Both the position numbers and the translations under genes were made by a program. From the NCBI RefSeq assembly GCF_000204055.1, contig NW_006768818.1:258777-322776 (forward strand): DNA of 64,000 nucleotides, in the 5' to 3' direction. Shown here piece by piece: positions 1 through 10,321 of this stretch; position 1 is the first letter of the stretch, and each line of letters opens with the position of its first letter. Under the pieces are notes generated by a model that saw only the letters and a program-made list of their open reading frames with translations, made no database searches and had not been told where the DNA came from. This stretch comes from Melampsora larici-populina 98AG31 (Eukaryota > Basidiomycota > Pucciniomycetes > Pucciniales > Melampsoraceae).

Positions 1-71
1 TGCATTGGCCCGCAGTGCATGGCTACCCCCTAGTGTGGACCTAAGCACCTAGCTATGAGCCCAGTATCAGG

Positions 72-401
72 TTGTGGGCGCGCCTAGGCATCGGAAAAAT
101 TGACAAAATCAACGTTGGTGCGCCTTTTCAAGAATCACACCAAATTGTAGGAGTTTTATGTCCCGTCACCAATATTGGAGATTTGGATACTGGCTGCAAG
201 CTTTGATGACAGCTCTTTTTGGCTTTTCTCACCTTTAAAAAGCAATTCTGCTGTAGTAGATAGCTACAGCAATACAAACATCAAATAAATAAAATGACAT
301 TTTGGCTTTTGGCAATTTTTTTTGTGAGAAAATGCGCCAGGCGCCACTTGGGGCGCCTAGGCGCAAAAAAATCAAAAAAATGTGCCTCGGCGCGCCCACA
401 A
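72..401. mobile_element. Miniature inverted-repeat element, GC-rich ends
   Basis: The ends are near-perfect inverted repeats: the left starts TTGTGGGCGCGCC at 72 and its reverse complement ends at 401, with one mismatch over about 19 bases. The interior is rich in GGCGCC-type palindromes and has no ORF, as expected of a non-autonomous DNA element. No clear target-site duplication was found, so the superfamily is unknown. Confidence 0.55.
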
Positions 402-404
402 GGC

Positions 405-470
405 CCTAGTACCTTGCTAAGTACCTAGATAAGTACATAGCTAGGTACATAGCTCAGTACATAAGGCCTA
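405..470. repeat. Short tandem array of a degenerate 12-bp unit
   Basis: About five imperfect copies of a unit like AAGTACCTAGCT lie immediately right of the miniature element. A related single copy lies left of that element (near 44-55), so the element probably inserted into this array. Confidence 0.45.
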
Positions 471-483
471 GGTATAAAAATCT

Positions 484-1839
484 GAGACCCTAAAAAATAA
501 GGACCCCACTATTTAGAGCCCTCGGAGCAGTATCCGAAGCCCTCTTTCGGGTCGGACCCGAGGCTACAAATAAATCAGGCGCCCCATTTCCAAGAAGGGG
601 CTCCACAAGGGGCTCCATTTTTTTATTTAATCTCATCATTTATCTATCCTCATATTAATTAATAAACATTGAATTGATGAGATGGTCACCATGGAGCGAG
701 CCTCGCTCTCTCGATCAAACGGCCAAAAGATCAAACGGCCAAAAGACCGCGCTTCTTTCTTGTGAAGACAACATTGTTTGTGAAGTTTGTCACCTCTAGA
801 GGTAAACAAGCCTTGACAATACGTACAACATGTATCTTTAGGAGCCCGACATGGTTGTTTTTGATCTTCATGATGAAAAGGAGAAGGGAAATTAATTGAA
901 GGTTCATGACTAGGAAGATGAGAAGAACTACTACTCTCGATCAAATTGTCAGTAATGTTAGAAGGATGATTGAGTAAACTTTTGGGAGTGCTAGCTAAGA
1001 TTAAATGGTGATCAGTTGTTGTAGTAGTAGTAGAAGTATTGCCAGGTGAATAATTCAATTGATCGAATTGATTGGGTGAAAAGGTAATGGATGGTGGTGG
1101 TGGTGGTGGAAACTTGATGGGATCAGAAGGAGAACATTGAAAATCTTGGATCGAGTTCGATCCCATCATATTCTGATTCATAGTCAAGTTGATTAAACTC
1201 AATTAATACTCAATCATCAACAATTTATATCTGAATTCAAGATGATGGTAAACCAAATCAAACACATCAAAACTTATATAAATATCAATCAAACACCAAG
1301 AGGTCAAAAGATAGAGAAATAGCAAGATATATAGGTATTGATGAACTCTGAACACGACTTCAAACGTAAGAACGGTAGAGGTATGAACTGGGTTATTGGG
1401 GTTTGGTTTTTTAAAGTTGTGATTAAGTGATAAGAAAATCGGACATGGAAAGTGAGTGTGAGGGAGAGATGGGAACTTCTATATGTAAGCATATTGCTGG
1501 GCACTTGAAGGGCCAATGTTGTCCGTCATGCAAGGGTCGGTCCGGGTGCCAAACAATTTGGGAGCCCTTGCATTTGTTTTCATCATATTTGTTGCCCCAT
1601 ATATATGAAGGGGCTCCAAATACGTTAATTGATGATCCAAAAGGGGCTCATCCGTGATTTTGTGCCCTATTAGGGAGCCCTTGATGAGCCCTCGAGGTCC
1701 GAACATGCGTTATATAGGCTAAAAAAAGCGGGGTATCAACAGGTCACGCGGGTTTTGGTGAAAACCCGGGGGGCTCCGGATATCAGCGGAGGGGGCTCTA
1801 AATAGTGGGATCCAAAAATAAAATGATATTTTCGGTCTC
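484..1839. mobile_element. Long inverted-repeat element carrying an ORF
   Basis: The left segment (484-535: GAGACC, then CCCACTATTTAGAGCC, then a TCCGAAGCC-like stretch) recurs in reverse complement at about 1755-1839 with scattered mismatches and small gaps. GGGGCTCC-type motifs recur in both subterminal regions. The approximately 650-bp centre holds a small minus-strand ORF. This looks like a non-autonomous TIR element that may have captured a gene. The exact ends and target duplication are unresolved. Confidence 0.45.
636..1181 (-). CDS. Hypothetical Pro/Ser/Thr-rich protein with a Cys/His cluster
   Basis: About 181 codons from the first ATG at 1181. The N-terminal two thirds is low complexity, with a run of six prolines, a poly-Thr run and a poly-Ser run. 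The C-terminal third has a compact Cys/His patch (CCTYCQGLF, then HKQCC) that could bind zinc, but I recognise no family. An AT-rich TATA-like stretch lies upstream (about 1272-1285, read on the minus strand). The ORF lies inside the inverted-repeat element 484-1839, so it could be captured host sequence or a spurious ORF. No introns were identified and expression is unknown. Confidence 0.35.
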   Translation of the reverse strand: MNQNMMGSNSIQDFQCSPSDPIKFPPPPPPSITFSPNQFDQLNYSPGNTSTTTTTTDHHLILASTPKSLLNHPSNITDNLIESSSSSHLPSHEPSINFPSPFHHEDQKQPCRAPKDTCCTYCQGLFTSRGDKLHKQCCLHKKEARSFGRLIFWPFDRESEARSMVTISSIQCLLINMRIDK

Positions 1840-2439
1840 CAGTACAACCATATTTCCAGATTCATCCAAATATTATCTTCTCACTGATTTGGGCAAAGCG
1901 ACATATTTGCTCAAGACACACTTAGTTAAGTTTGTGGTCTGGGTGTCAGTCCCAAACATTTAAGTCGAGTGCTCCGTCTTTGACCCAAAAGTTGTAATTT
2001 TGATCTTGCAGGGCAGGTCGGAACACATACTCGGGTTTACCCACTGTAGTCTCATGTCAAACTCCGGTGGGTCTTTTTATGTTTTTAAAAATTTGATGCT
2101 GCAATTTGACATGTAGCTCCAAGAGGTATAGCAAAGTAGAGTCACGGATAGATATCAACAACTATACACAGATGTCTGGAGCTCAGACGCAGGAGATGCG
2201 GGACGGAATTGAGTGAATTGGGGCTACATACGTGAGTTAATGAGCTGACCCACAACCTACCTATTCATTTATAAGCTGTTCTTGAAGGAGTCGCCTTCTT
2301 TTTTTGATCAATGAGGTTGCACTTCACAAGGCGCCGATTTGCAAGGTGACTAACATATATGGGTTCTTTTGTGAGGTGCTTTTTGCTGGTGGTAAATATG
2401 TGGCTAGAGTTGTCATTATTTTTTTCTGCGGGCTCCAGA
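1840..2439. other. Intergenic, nothing recognised
   Basis: There is no ORF with coding character and no clear repeat or RNA gene in this stretch. Confidence 0.4.
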
Positions 2440-3242
2440 TCCTAGTTCAAGTTCAAGCTCCGCGGTCCCTTTGACCTCTTTTGATCTTCACTCATCAAAG
2501 GTCTCAATCGAATCGCGGCCCGTATGCAAAGCGCGAAATTGAGGGTTGCAGGGATCTTCCCTTGCCTTGAGCTAAGATCGTCCAAGGCTGCTTTTATCTT
2601 GAAATTTTTCTGCGTTCCTCAATTCGAACAACTCGGGCACTGTTCCAGCACATACTGCAGCCAAGTGTGCGCGCCACATCAAACTCGCGATGACCTGACG
2701 GGAGTCCTCGTCGGTTTGAATATCACTCCGCCCAGTTTACGGCCCGAGCTTGAGTTGTAAAGACTCGTGGTGTTGATTGCCGACTGCAATAAAAGCTGCA
2801 TGCAATTCGAAGGACCCTCTTGGGATTGTCAAACATGCCGGAAGTCATGTTATGCCTTTGAGATCTGTCCTGCCACAAGTTTCAGCTTGACTCCTGAGCG
2901 CAGCATACTTAATCGCACACTTCTTACGTCCCCTATAGGCGATGCCATATCCTCAAACGTGAAGCCGCACTTTTCCTTACCTTCAGGAGCGATTCTCCAT
3001 TGAACTTTGACTCAGCCTCTCTCGCCGCGTAATCCCCAAATCCCTCAGGACCCAGAACACTGTGACTGAAGCACCCTATACGTCCGGTTGGCCTGTTCGT
3101 AATTCATCTCAATCTTCAACAAAATTTCTGCGACTCGATGATTACTCGGACACCCATCAAGCAGTATAATCGTGTCCCTAGGTGGTCTATTCTTGTAGCA
3201 TATTTCTGGTTGTGGACCTCCGTACATGCCCAACCTCCACAA
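2440..3242 (-). pseudogene. Unassigned coding-like fragments, minus strand
   Basis: This stretch is more GC-rich than its surroundings, and protein-like reading frames follow each other on the minus strand with changes of frame. They lie at about 3045-3242 (a ...TIILLDGCPSNHRVAE... stretch), about 2960-3060, about 2830-2990, and about 2440-2600 (ending ...SKGPRSLNLN). A splice-donor-like sequence sits near 2980. Either this is an unresolved multi-exon gene or a decayed one. I recognise no family. It abuts the 5' side of the plus-strand gene below. Confidence 0.3.
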
Positions 3243-3349
3243 CCCATTGGCATTAGTCAGTCCATATGTTACACGCTGATTCGATGGTGGAAGAACCTCC
3301 GATTAAATATGTGCTGATCATGCTTGAATCTCACAAAAATTTGAATTAG

Positions 3350-5343
3350 ATCTATGCGACTTGCCCCGTAAACCAGACTCGCAATTATGGAATCAACTTA
3401 AACTTGATCAATACATCCAAGGGTATCCCAATGGCCAAAATCTATCCGTCATTGTAAGTTGTAATTTCATCTAGGTTCCCGAAATAAAGCGTAGATGTAC
3501 GCAGTTCTCGAGCGGTCCGTTGACTCTCGCAGGGCTGACCAACATGACCTAACATTGCCTCTTTTTCCTTCCTACACTAGGAATTTGCAAGGCAGAATGG
3601 AGCTGAGAACTTCCTTTGCGGTATCGGTGAGAAGTGTAACATTGGAGAAGTAAGTCCCCCAACTCCTTCGATAGTGTCTCAACCAATTTCGGTGACCCCT
3701 TCTAACCGCAATCGCTCCCAGCTCTGTCATCCAGTCCAAGGCCCAGCTTGGCATGTCTTGTTTGCCATACAGGAATGGAACATGTTTATGAACTCCGTAT
3801 ACATGGCCGTGGCTACTACCATGGATCTGGTCCGAGGTGAGTGTCACTGATGACAGGCATTTCAGCGTGACAGCAAATGAACCGATATGTTGTTTTTGTA
3901 CTTCCAGTCACAACAGCATCTTTATTGATGGATCTGTGAGCTCAGTGATCTTGATGTTCACCTTAATTTTAATTCTCTTGAGAATGGGCGCAGCTGCTGA
4001 TGATGCTCCTCTGAATCACTTTTTCTAGTACTGATCCGAACGAGAAAGATGCCGGTTATGTGGATCCAATGTTTATCCTCAGCCTTTTGGGTGCATTTTT
4101 TGTATCTCTGTCACTTGGGGTATTCTATAGTCTTGCCACCATTGCCTATAGCTCGTCTTGGTTCACCATCTCAGCACTTAGTGTGTTCCTCGGTATAGGA
4201 AGCACCCTCTCCTTTTCTGGGCTCCAAATTTCTACAATGGTCGAGCAAGAAAAGGCCATTGAAGAGACTGCTTTCAATAAGGTGAACGATTTGGGATCAA
4301 CTTAACAATAGTATCCATGTTTCCTTCGCGCATCTGATCTTTTCTCTCTCTCCATTTTGATCAAAGTGGTCTCGTTTTGGCTACTACTTCAGCCAATGGG
4401 AAGATGCTATGCATCAGGGCATCACCCATAGCGTCAACGCCACGCTGCACACTGGGATTTCTGATCTCGGACCGAGTGGCATCGTTCACTTTCTTGGAAA
4501 TGGAAGCTTTTTTCAATCACACCCCAGAAAGACCTCAGCTGAGATCGAACTTGGTCTCAAGGACGTTACTCAAATTCGAGCACTCGTGATCTTGCTTCGT
4601 TCCATGGTCAGCCCGGTTCCATTTTTGCGAAGCTTTCAAAAGCTGATTTCATCTTTTTCATCTTTTCTTGCCACGCTCTAGAATGCTTTCGTCACCCGGG
4701 GTAGTGTGAGTTTTTACGACGTTCAAATTATCACAGCTTTGTGCTGATGCCTCCACCTTTCATTTCGCAGGGACCCTGCACTGGCCGCGGAACAAATGGA
4801 GCTTGGGATGGAGATGATCACTTGTCATACTGTGGACCAGACAAAATGTTTGTACACAGATTCACCCGCTCATTTGATTTCATATATGTGGACCATTGAC
4901 CCATCATCACAGTATGATGAACATAGTCATAGCAGATGGAAAGCATGCCAAGAACACATTTTTCAACGCAAAGGCAATTGCACTGAAATACAGTATCACC
5001 ACTGAATATCTTACTGTAAACTCATGGACATGTCAGCAAAAGTATGGAATCGGAGCTGACCCGTATGCGGGAACGTGAGCGACTGTTTCTGTGTTTTAGT
5101 CATCTGTATGGCTTATGTTTTTGATGATCCGATTCAGTGCGATGCCAATGGACGTCTCTTCTGAATGTGTGGCCAATCTTCCCGTTTGTGACTGTACCGA
5201 TCCAGGTAGGTGTATTGAAGATTCAAATTTTATGAGAAAAGACTGATCCTCTGAATCCCTCCTCCAACATAGAGATACGAAAAGCTATCAAAAAGCACGG
5301 GACTGTTCGTGCATGTCGAGATGTAGGAAAATTACCAATCTGA
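3350..5343 (+). CDS. Fungal membrane/secreted protein of unknown function, 5' end missing
   Basis: Eleven exons with matching phases give about 402 residues: 3350-3453, 3581-3649, 3722-3836, 3908-3935, 4029-4281, 4367-4606, 4682-4705, 4771-4847, 4913-5074, 5138-5205, 5273-5343. All introns are GT-AG. The protein has an FLCGIGEKCNIGE motif, then LCHPVQGPAWHVL, two hydrophobic segments coded by 4029-4281, a GPCTGRGTNGAWDGDD segment, and a Cys-rich end (CVANLPVCDCTDPE ... ACRDVGKLPI). I recognise this layout from uncharacterised fungal proteins with a signal peptide, paired cysteines and a membrane or hydrophobic core; no reaction is known to me. The first exon (phase 1, expected to hold the signal peptide) was not found upstream, where the sequence is scrambled, so the gene is 5'-truncated or has a distant first exon. 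Confidence 0.8.
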
Positions 5344-6274
5344 AAAGATCCCTTGACCCATGCAGCCCTCGTCCCTTCTTCATAGATGGGCACAAATACA
5401 AACTTACCTCACACTCAGTTCATTCATTGAAGAAGGAGTATTTTATGCGTAGCTTATTCTATCTGGTTGTGGACTTCAGTTTTATTCATGATTCAATGGG
5501 GAAAATGGAAAATCATATTGGAGCCAAATTGACGACTTGAAACTCGATGAAAGCAGAAGAGAGATTACAAAAGTGATATAGCTTCAGTTTCCAAGTCTGA
5601 AATAAATCCGATGAAGGGCCCAAGGAGGACTCCCTTACATAACATAGAAAGAGTCCGAAAATCAAATTTGATTCAATCTCCTACACAAGTTGCACAAGCT
5701 TGCTAGCAAGTCATCCCTTTTATTGCAGATTGTTTAATGTGACAAACATGCATAAAAATTGATCATACACAAAGCGCGCGCACATTTTCAAAATGTGTGC
5801 CAATGAAACATCCATACCAATCTTGGATTTCAAATGAGTATTTCAGAAAGTACAACCATCAAGTTGATCTAGAGAAGGTAGCCTTGATGTGGAGAACCCA
5901 AAGACTCCAGTTTATTCACCTTGTATCATCACACAAATGAGGGTTTCACCAATAACAAGGAATTTCAAATTTTTTATATCAATATCCGTTAGTCAACTAT
6001 CCAGCAAATCCTATGCAAAATCAGATCCTTCAGAGGCAATACCAGAACCACTCCGCTCAAGAAAGGTGGTAGTGGTGTGGCAGTGGTGCAGTCCAAGGGT
6101 CCGCTATTGCCACCACAATATGTAGTGGTGACTACACACCACAGACCAGGGCCAGATTTTCCCATAGAGGAGGAACCACAGCGCAACCTGTTGGGGCTTG
6201 GGTTTCTCCGGTATCCAATGGGGTAATACAAACAAATATGTGGGTGCAGCCCAACCTAAGAAAGTCCCTATCAG
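5344..6274. other. Intergenic, no gene recognised
   Basis: This stretch holds the 3' flank of the preceding gene, then AT-rich sequence and a GTGGTAGTGG-type patch at about 6063-6130 that can fold on itself. Short ORFs here lack coding character. Confidence 0.4.
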
Positions 6275-6762
6275 CAAGGGTGCAACTATACTATACCGGT
6301 ATAGGTATAGTTGGGTATAGTATTGTTTAAACCATACTATACTATACTGGGTATAGTATAGTTGAACTATACTTTACCCAACTATACTCAGTATAGTATC
6401 CTTTCACCAACTATACCTGGAAAAGTGTTATACATGTTTTCCATCAACTTATCCAACTATACTGTGCACAGTATAGTTTGGTATATCTGAGTATAGTTCA
6501 TCTATACTATACCGAGTATAGTTCAAGTGCAGTATAGTTTGACTATACTATACCAAGTATAGTCGAGTATAGTATAGTATAGTATAGTTGTAGCCTTGCT
6601 ATCAGTCCCTCTTGACAAGCAAGGGACTTATGGTTTATTCACCAAATTTGGCATGTGACAAGGCTGCCACTATACTATACCAGTATATTATACTGTTGGT
6701 ATAGTATATTTCAACTATACTATGCTGAAAATATACTCAGTATATTTGGATTTACCAAATAT
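6275..6762. repeat. Degenerate palindromic TATAGTATAGTT repeat, left part
   Basis: Many imperfect, self-complementary copies of ACTATACTATAC/GTATAGTATAGT are packed at 6275-6600 and again at 6668-6757. The same motif resumes at 11132-11300 on the far side of the LTR element, so the array was split by that insertion. It has no coding potential. Confidence 0.7.
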
Positions 6763-7575
6763 TGTTAGAAAATGAGGATCACAAGCTCAACGCTGTAGAT
6801 CTACGACAGGAACCTTTTAAAAGGTTTAACAAGAACTTATCAGTTCGTGTTGACAAGACACACTCATGAGGCAATGAAAAGACACGAGTTCTAAACTCGG
6901 ACAGACCTGAAAGACAAGGAGGATTATAGATAAGAAGTTTAGAATCTTTTTCCTTAATCAGCAAAAGAGAAAAAGAAAATAAGCCCCATACAACACACCT
7001 TTTAAAAGGTTTAACAAGAACTTATCAGTTCGTGTTGACAAGACACACTGAGGCAATGAAAAGACACGAGTTCTAAACTCGGACAGACCTGAAAGACAAG
7101 GAGGATTATAGATAAGAACTAGTAGAGTGAAGATGTATGAGGTAGAAGAGAAACGTGAGTTTTTAGTAAGATAGTAAAGAAGAGAAAAAGAAATTGGCAA
7201 TAACTCACGTTTAGAATCTTTTTCCTTAATGAGGGAAAAAGATCTAAATGTGAGGAGAGGCTTGGTTATAAGTAAAAACAACAAATGGCAATTTTGAGAA
7301 TCAGAAACACTACGTCCACATTCTAAATAAACTACCAGTCCCAATCCGGTAATTTCTTCTAATGTTTCCATAACGTGATTAGTTCACCAATCCCAATGCG
7401 GTCAATCCTTCTACACAACAACTCAACCTCTTGACCACGTATTCTAAATTGACTTGTTTGATTCTAATTTGTTCACAGTGCATTTCTTACCATCCTCACT
7501 ACACTAGCTTAAGTTAACCTGAATACTACTCCCTGACCTTCATTGGTTTTGACCAATCCACAATTTACTCCAACA
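6763..7575 (-). repeat. 3' LTR of the copia element
   Basis: This 813-bp terminal repeat (TG...CA) is nearly identical to 10322-11131. It contains an internal direct duplication of about 120 bp (about 6812-6937 and 6998-7119, starting ACCTTTTAAAAGGTTTAAC), shared by both LTRs and therefore older than the insertion. Short ORFs inside it are artefacts. Confidence 0.9.
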
Positions 7576-7650
7576 CACCCCCTCAAGACCAATGAGGTCA
7601 CTTGATTCCCAATTTGCTCCTAAGTTTGGTGAACTGCTGCTTGCCAAGAG

Positions 7651-10263
7651 CTACTGTGAGTAAGTCAGCAACCATCTCTTCAGTTGGACAGTGTTTAAGA
7701 GAAATGTCACCCCAGCTGACAGCTTTGTGAATCCAATGAAAGTTAATCTCATTATTCCAGGTTCAAATGTGAAACATTGATCTGTTGATACGGCAAATGG
7801 TACCAAGATTATTGCTATGAAGAATAGCATGATTTTGTTTACATGACAGTTAACACTGGTCCATACATTCTCCTTGAGCAGTGAGTTCATTTTCTCATTG
7901 CAAGCTTGTTGCCAATTAAGGGAGTTACATGCTAACACGTCTTCCTTGTACAACTTTGTATCAGGTATTGCATTAGATGCTTTGTAGTTGATGTCATTTT
8001 GAGTTTGGTTTGATTGTTGAACAACAGTCGGTGAGATTGAATATTGAGTTGGAGAATGGTTTATGTTCACAGGGGTATCAGTGATTTTGTTTGAAATAGG
8101 ATGGACTACTGGAGAAGGATTGGATGATGATGAGATAGGAGTGCATCTGGAGATCGGGTAAGCCACTTGAGTTCCAAAAGTAGGTTTAATGGTTGTAGAA
8201 TGATTTGGTGATGGATCAAGTTGGTCTTTTTGATGATTAGTATGGTTAAATTGATTGTATGGATAGTGATTGTTATCATCAGATTGATAGTTTTGATGGT
8301 GATCGCGATTAGACATTGATTCTTTTTGATGGGATGGTGAAATTTGATCGACAGAAGGTCTATCAATATTATTAGCCGAGGTGTTGTTTTGAGTAGATTG
8401 AGGCGTTAACAATCGAGTAGAAGGAATTTGAATTTGGGTTTGAGATGGTTGAAATAGTTTTTTATCTGAATGAATGATTTGGTTTGAGTCGGGATTAGGA
8501 GACGGTGATAAGTTGATTGATTTATTGTTGCCAGTCAAGGGAGATGCTGAAGAATCACTTGTTTTAAAGTTTTCTACTTGAGTCGCTACACCATCAAGAC
8601 TACCATGTTTAATCATTGAATTCAGATAGGTTTGACTTTGAGGACCTCGACGATGATGGATGATTGAGTGAGAGTGCGAATTTGAGGCTTGATTGATTTC
8701 AGGTTTGACCGATCTTACTGGATCCATGAGTACATTCATAAGTCCGGTATCAAGAATAAAGCCATTGAAAAGAGCTAATCCATTTCGAACTAAAGCAAAG
8801 CACATAGGATCTGTACAATCATAGACTTCTCTAACCCCCTTCTTCTTCAGATTCCCTCCGGCTATTGAATTCTTGCTTAGCTCAGGAACATACAAACAAT
8901 CAGTAAGTTCAAAAATTGTTCCATCACCAGCCTTCAAGAGAACTTTCCCTATGCTTTCAACAGCTAGAGATACACCCCCTCCAGCTAACTTAAGTCTTCG
9001 ATTTGAGTCCTCAACAGGTCGTAAGCTGTCAGGAACAAAGATGCTTGATGTATTAAACATATGATGGGTGGCGCCGGTGTCGTGTAATGCCCAAATAGAG
9101 TTATCAGAAGACATAGCATTTGTCAAGTTGGCGGAAGTGGAATCGTCCAGAGAGATCACCTTGAAGCTGGTGTGAAGGGACATTCTCTCGAGGCTTTCGG
9201 CAACCATGTTTGCGGAGGGAGTAACCCTCTTCATACCTCTGACTTGAGGATTTGAGAGTGAAGCATTAGGATTGAAATTGGATCGTTGACGTCCAGTGGT
9301 TCTGTTAGCACGTCGACAAGCAAGAAAGTCGTCACGTTCCTTAAAGTTTTGCGGCTTAGACCAGCACATATCTGCTGGATGGGGTCCCTTGCACATAGAC
9401 TCAGTACATTCGAATCGCTGACCTCTAGACACAGTGTTAGCTGATAGTTCGGCTGGTCTAGCTTCACGGGTAGCCTCCGTGGAAAAATTATGACGAGTGT
9501 CATAGTCACGTAGGTATTTGACAACATCACGACGAGTTAAGGGTGAGACGGTGGAATGGATGAATTCCACGGTAGAATCCGAAAGACGATCGATAGAATC
9601 AATTAGACGAAGGGCAGATTGAGCATCGTCCATCTTGCCACCGTAACGAGTGAATTCAATGAATAAATTCTCGAATTTGTCCAGATATCCCGACAACGTG
9701 TCTCCTCGTGAGATGGTGATAACACTGAGAGACTTGGAGATAGAAGCTAAGCGTTGGGCATTAATCAAGAAATGTCTTTCCTTCAAGAAAGACCACAAGA
9801 TGAAAGGATCATGGAGAATGGAATTTGGATCCTCTGGATCTGTTAACCAATTTATTGCTTGACAGTGGTTCGGCTTATCTAATCTATTAAGTATATAATT
9901 GACAATCACCTTCTTAGTCTTAAGAACCTTATCGGAAGTAAGTTCTTTGTCAACAAAATCTTTGACAATGACGTAGTGGTGAAGTTCAAGAGTTTCCAGA
10001 TTGTCATAGACAGATCGCTTCCAGGTTGGGTAGTTGCCGTCTTCAAGATCATCCGTCACTTTGAATTTGCTCAAGGCATTGTTCAATTGCTGGCCATAAC
10101 GCTGAAGTGCGTTTCCAAACACCGACATAGGTTCTTCGTTGGACATGCTACTGGAATCAGGTAAACGAGCAGTTTGAGCTGATGAGGAAGACGATGAATT
10201 TGACTCTTCTTCGGTATCGGTTAATGATATCTCTTCTGAGAATTCTGACGACGGAGTTGACAT
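7651..10263 (-). CDS. Gag-protease-like polyprotein of deleted copia element
   Basis: An 870-residue ORF from the ATG at 10263. In order: an acidic/Ser start; a UBN2/copia-type Gag region (about 60-250); a zinc knuckle CTESMCKGPHPADMC (C-x4-C-x3-H-x4-C); an aspartic-protease-like ALHDTGATHHM near residue 395; and the CLYVPELSKNSIAGG segment usual before integrase. Integrase is absent. A long Ser/Asn/Gln/His-rich linker follows directly, then the first residues of the RT module (NWQQACNEKM...VW, about residue 788), after which the frame breaks. The genuine RNase H tail (...HCPTEEMVADLLT...) is present out of frame, ending at 7598. Integrase and most of RT/RNase H have therefore been deleted while gag stayed open. 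Confidence 0.85.
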   Translation of the reverse strand: MSTPSSEFSEEISLTDTEEESNSSSSSSAQTARLPDSSSMSNEEPMSVFGNALQRYGQQLNNALSKFKVTDDLEDGNYPTWKRSVYDNLETLELHHYVIVKDFVDKELTSDKVLKTKKVIVNYILNRLDKPNHCQAINWLTDPEDPNSILHDPFILWSFLKERHFLINAQRLASISKSLSVITISRGDTLSGYLDKFENLFIEFTRYGGKMDDAQSALRLIDSIDRLSDSTVEFIHSTVSPLTRRDVVKYLRDYDTRHNFSTEATREARPAELSANTVSRGQRFECTESMCKGPHPADMCWSKPQNFKERDDFLACRRANRTTGRQRSNFNPNASLSNPQVRGMKRVTPSANMVAESLERMSLHTSFKVISLDDSTSANLTNAMSSDNSIWALHDTGATHHMFNTSSIFVPDSLRPVEDSNRRLKLAGGGVSLAVESIGKVLLKAGDGTIFELTDCLYVPELSKNSIAGGNLKKKGVREVYDCTDPMCFALVRNGLALFNGFILDTGLMNVLMDPVRSVKPEINQASNSHSHSIIHHRRGPQSQTYLNSMIKHGSLDGVATQVENFKTSDSSASPLTGNNKSINLSPSPNPDSNQIIHSDKKLFQPSQTQIQIPSTRLLTPQSTQNNTSANNIDRPSVDQISPSHQKESMSNRDHHQNYQSDDNNHYPYNQFNHTNHQKDQLDPSPNHSTTIKPTFGTQVAYPISRCTPISSSSNPSPVVHPISNKITDTPVNINHSPTQYSISPTVVQQSNQTQNDINYKASNAIPDTKLYKEDVLACNSLNWQQACNEKMNSLLKENVWTSVNCHVNKIMLFFIAIILVPFAVSTDQCFTFEPGIMRLTFIGFTKLSAGVTFLLNTVQLKRWLLTYSQ

Positions 10264-10301
10264 AAATCGGGTTAAGACAGAATTGATTATGAGGTTTCGT
10301 T

Positions 10302-10321
10302 GATCGAACCTCTCGCTACCA
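10302..10321 (-). promoter_or_regulatory. tRNA primer-binding site
   Basis: The 20 bases abutting the 5' LTR read, on the plus strand, like the 3' end of a tRNA: a T-loop/T-stem GATCGAACC, acceptor strand TCTCGCT, discriminator A, terminal CCA. Read on the element's strand they form its primer-binding site (TGGTAGCGAGAGG...). The tRNA identity was not determined; initiator Met is plausible. Confidence 0.8.

Noticed and set aside
6958..7371. 137-codon minus ORF (and its copy at 10514-10927)
   Set aside because: Both lie entirely within the two LTRs of the copia element and have no motifs; they are LTR artefacts.
10302..10321. A tRNA gene
   Set aside because: Only the 3' end of a tRNA is present, exactly abutting an LTR; it is the retroelement primer-binding site.
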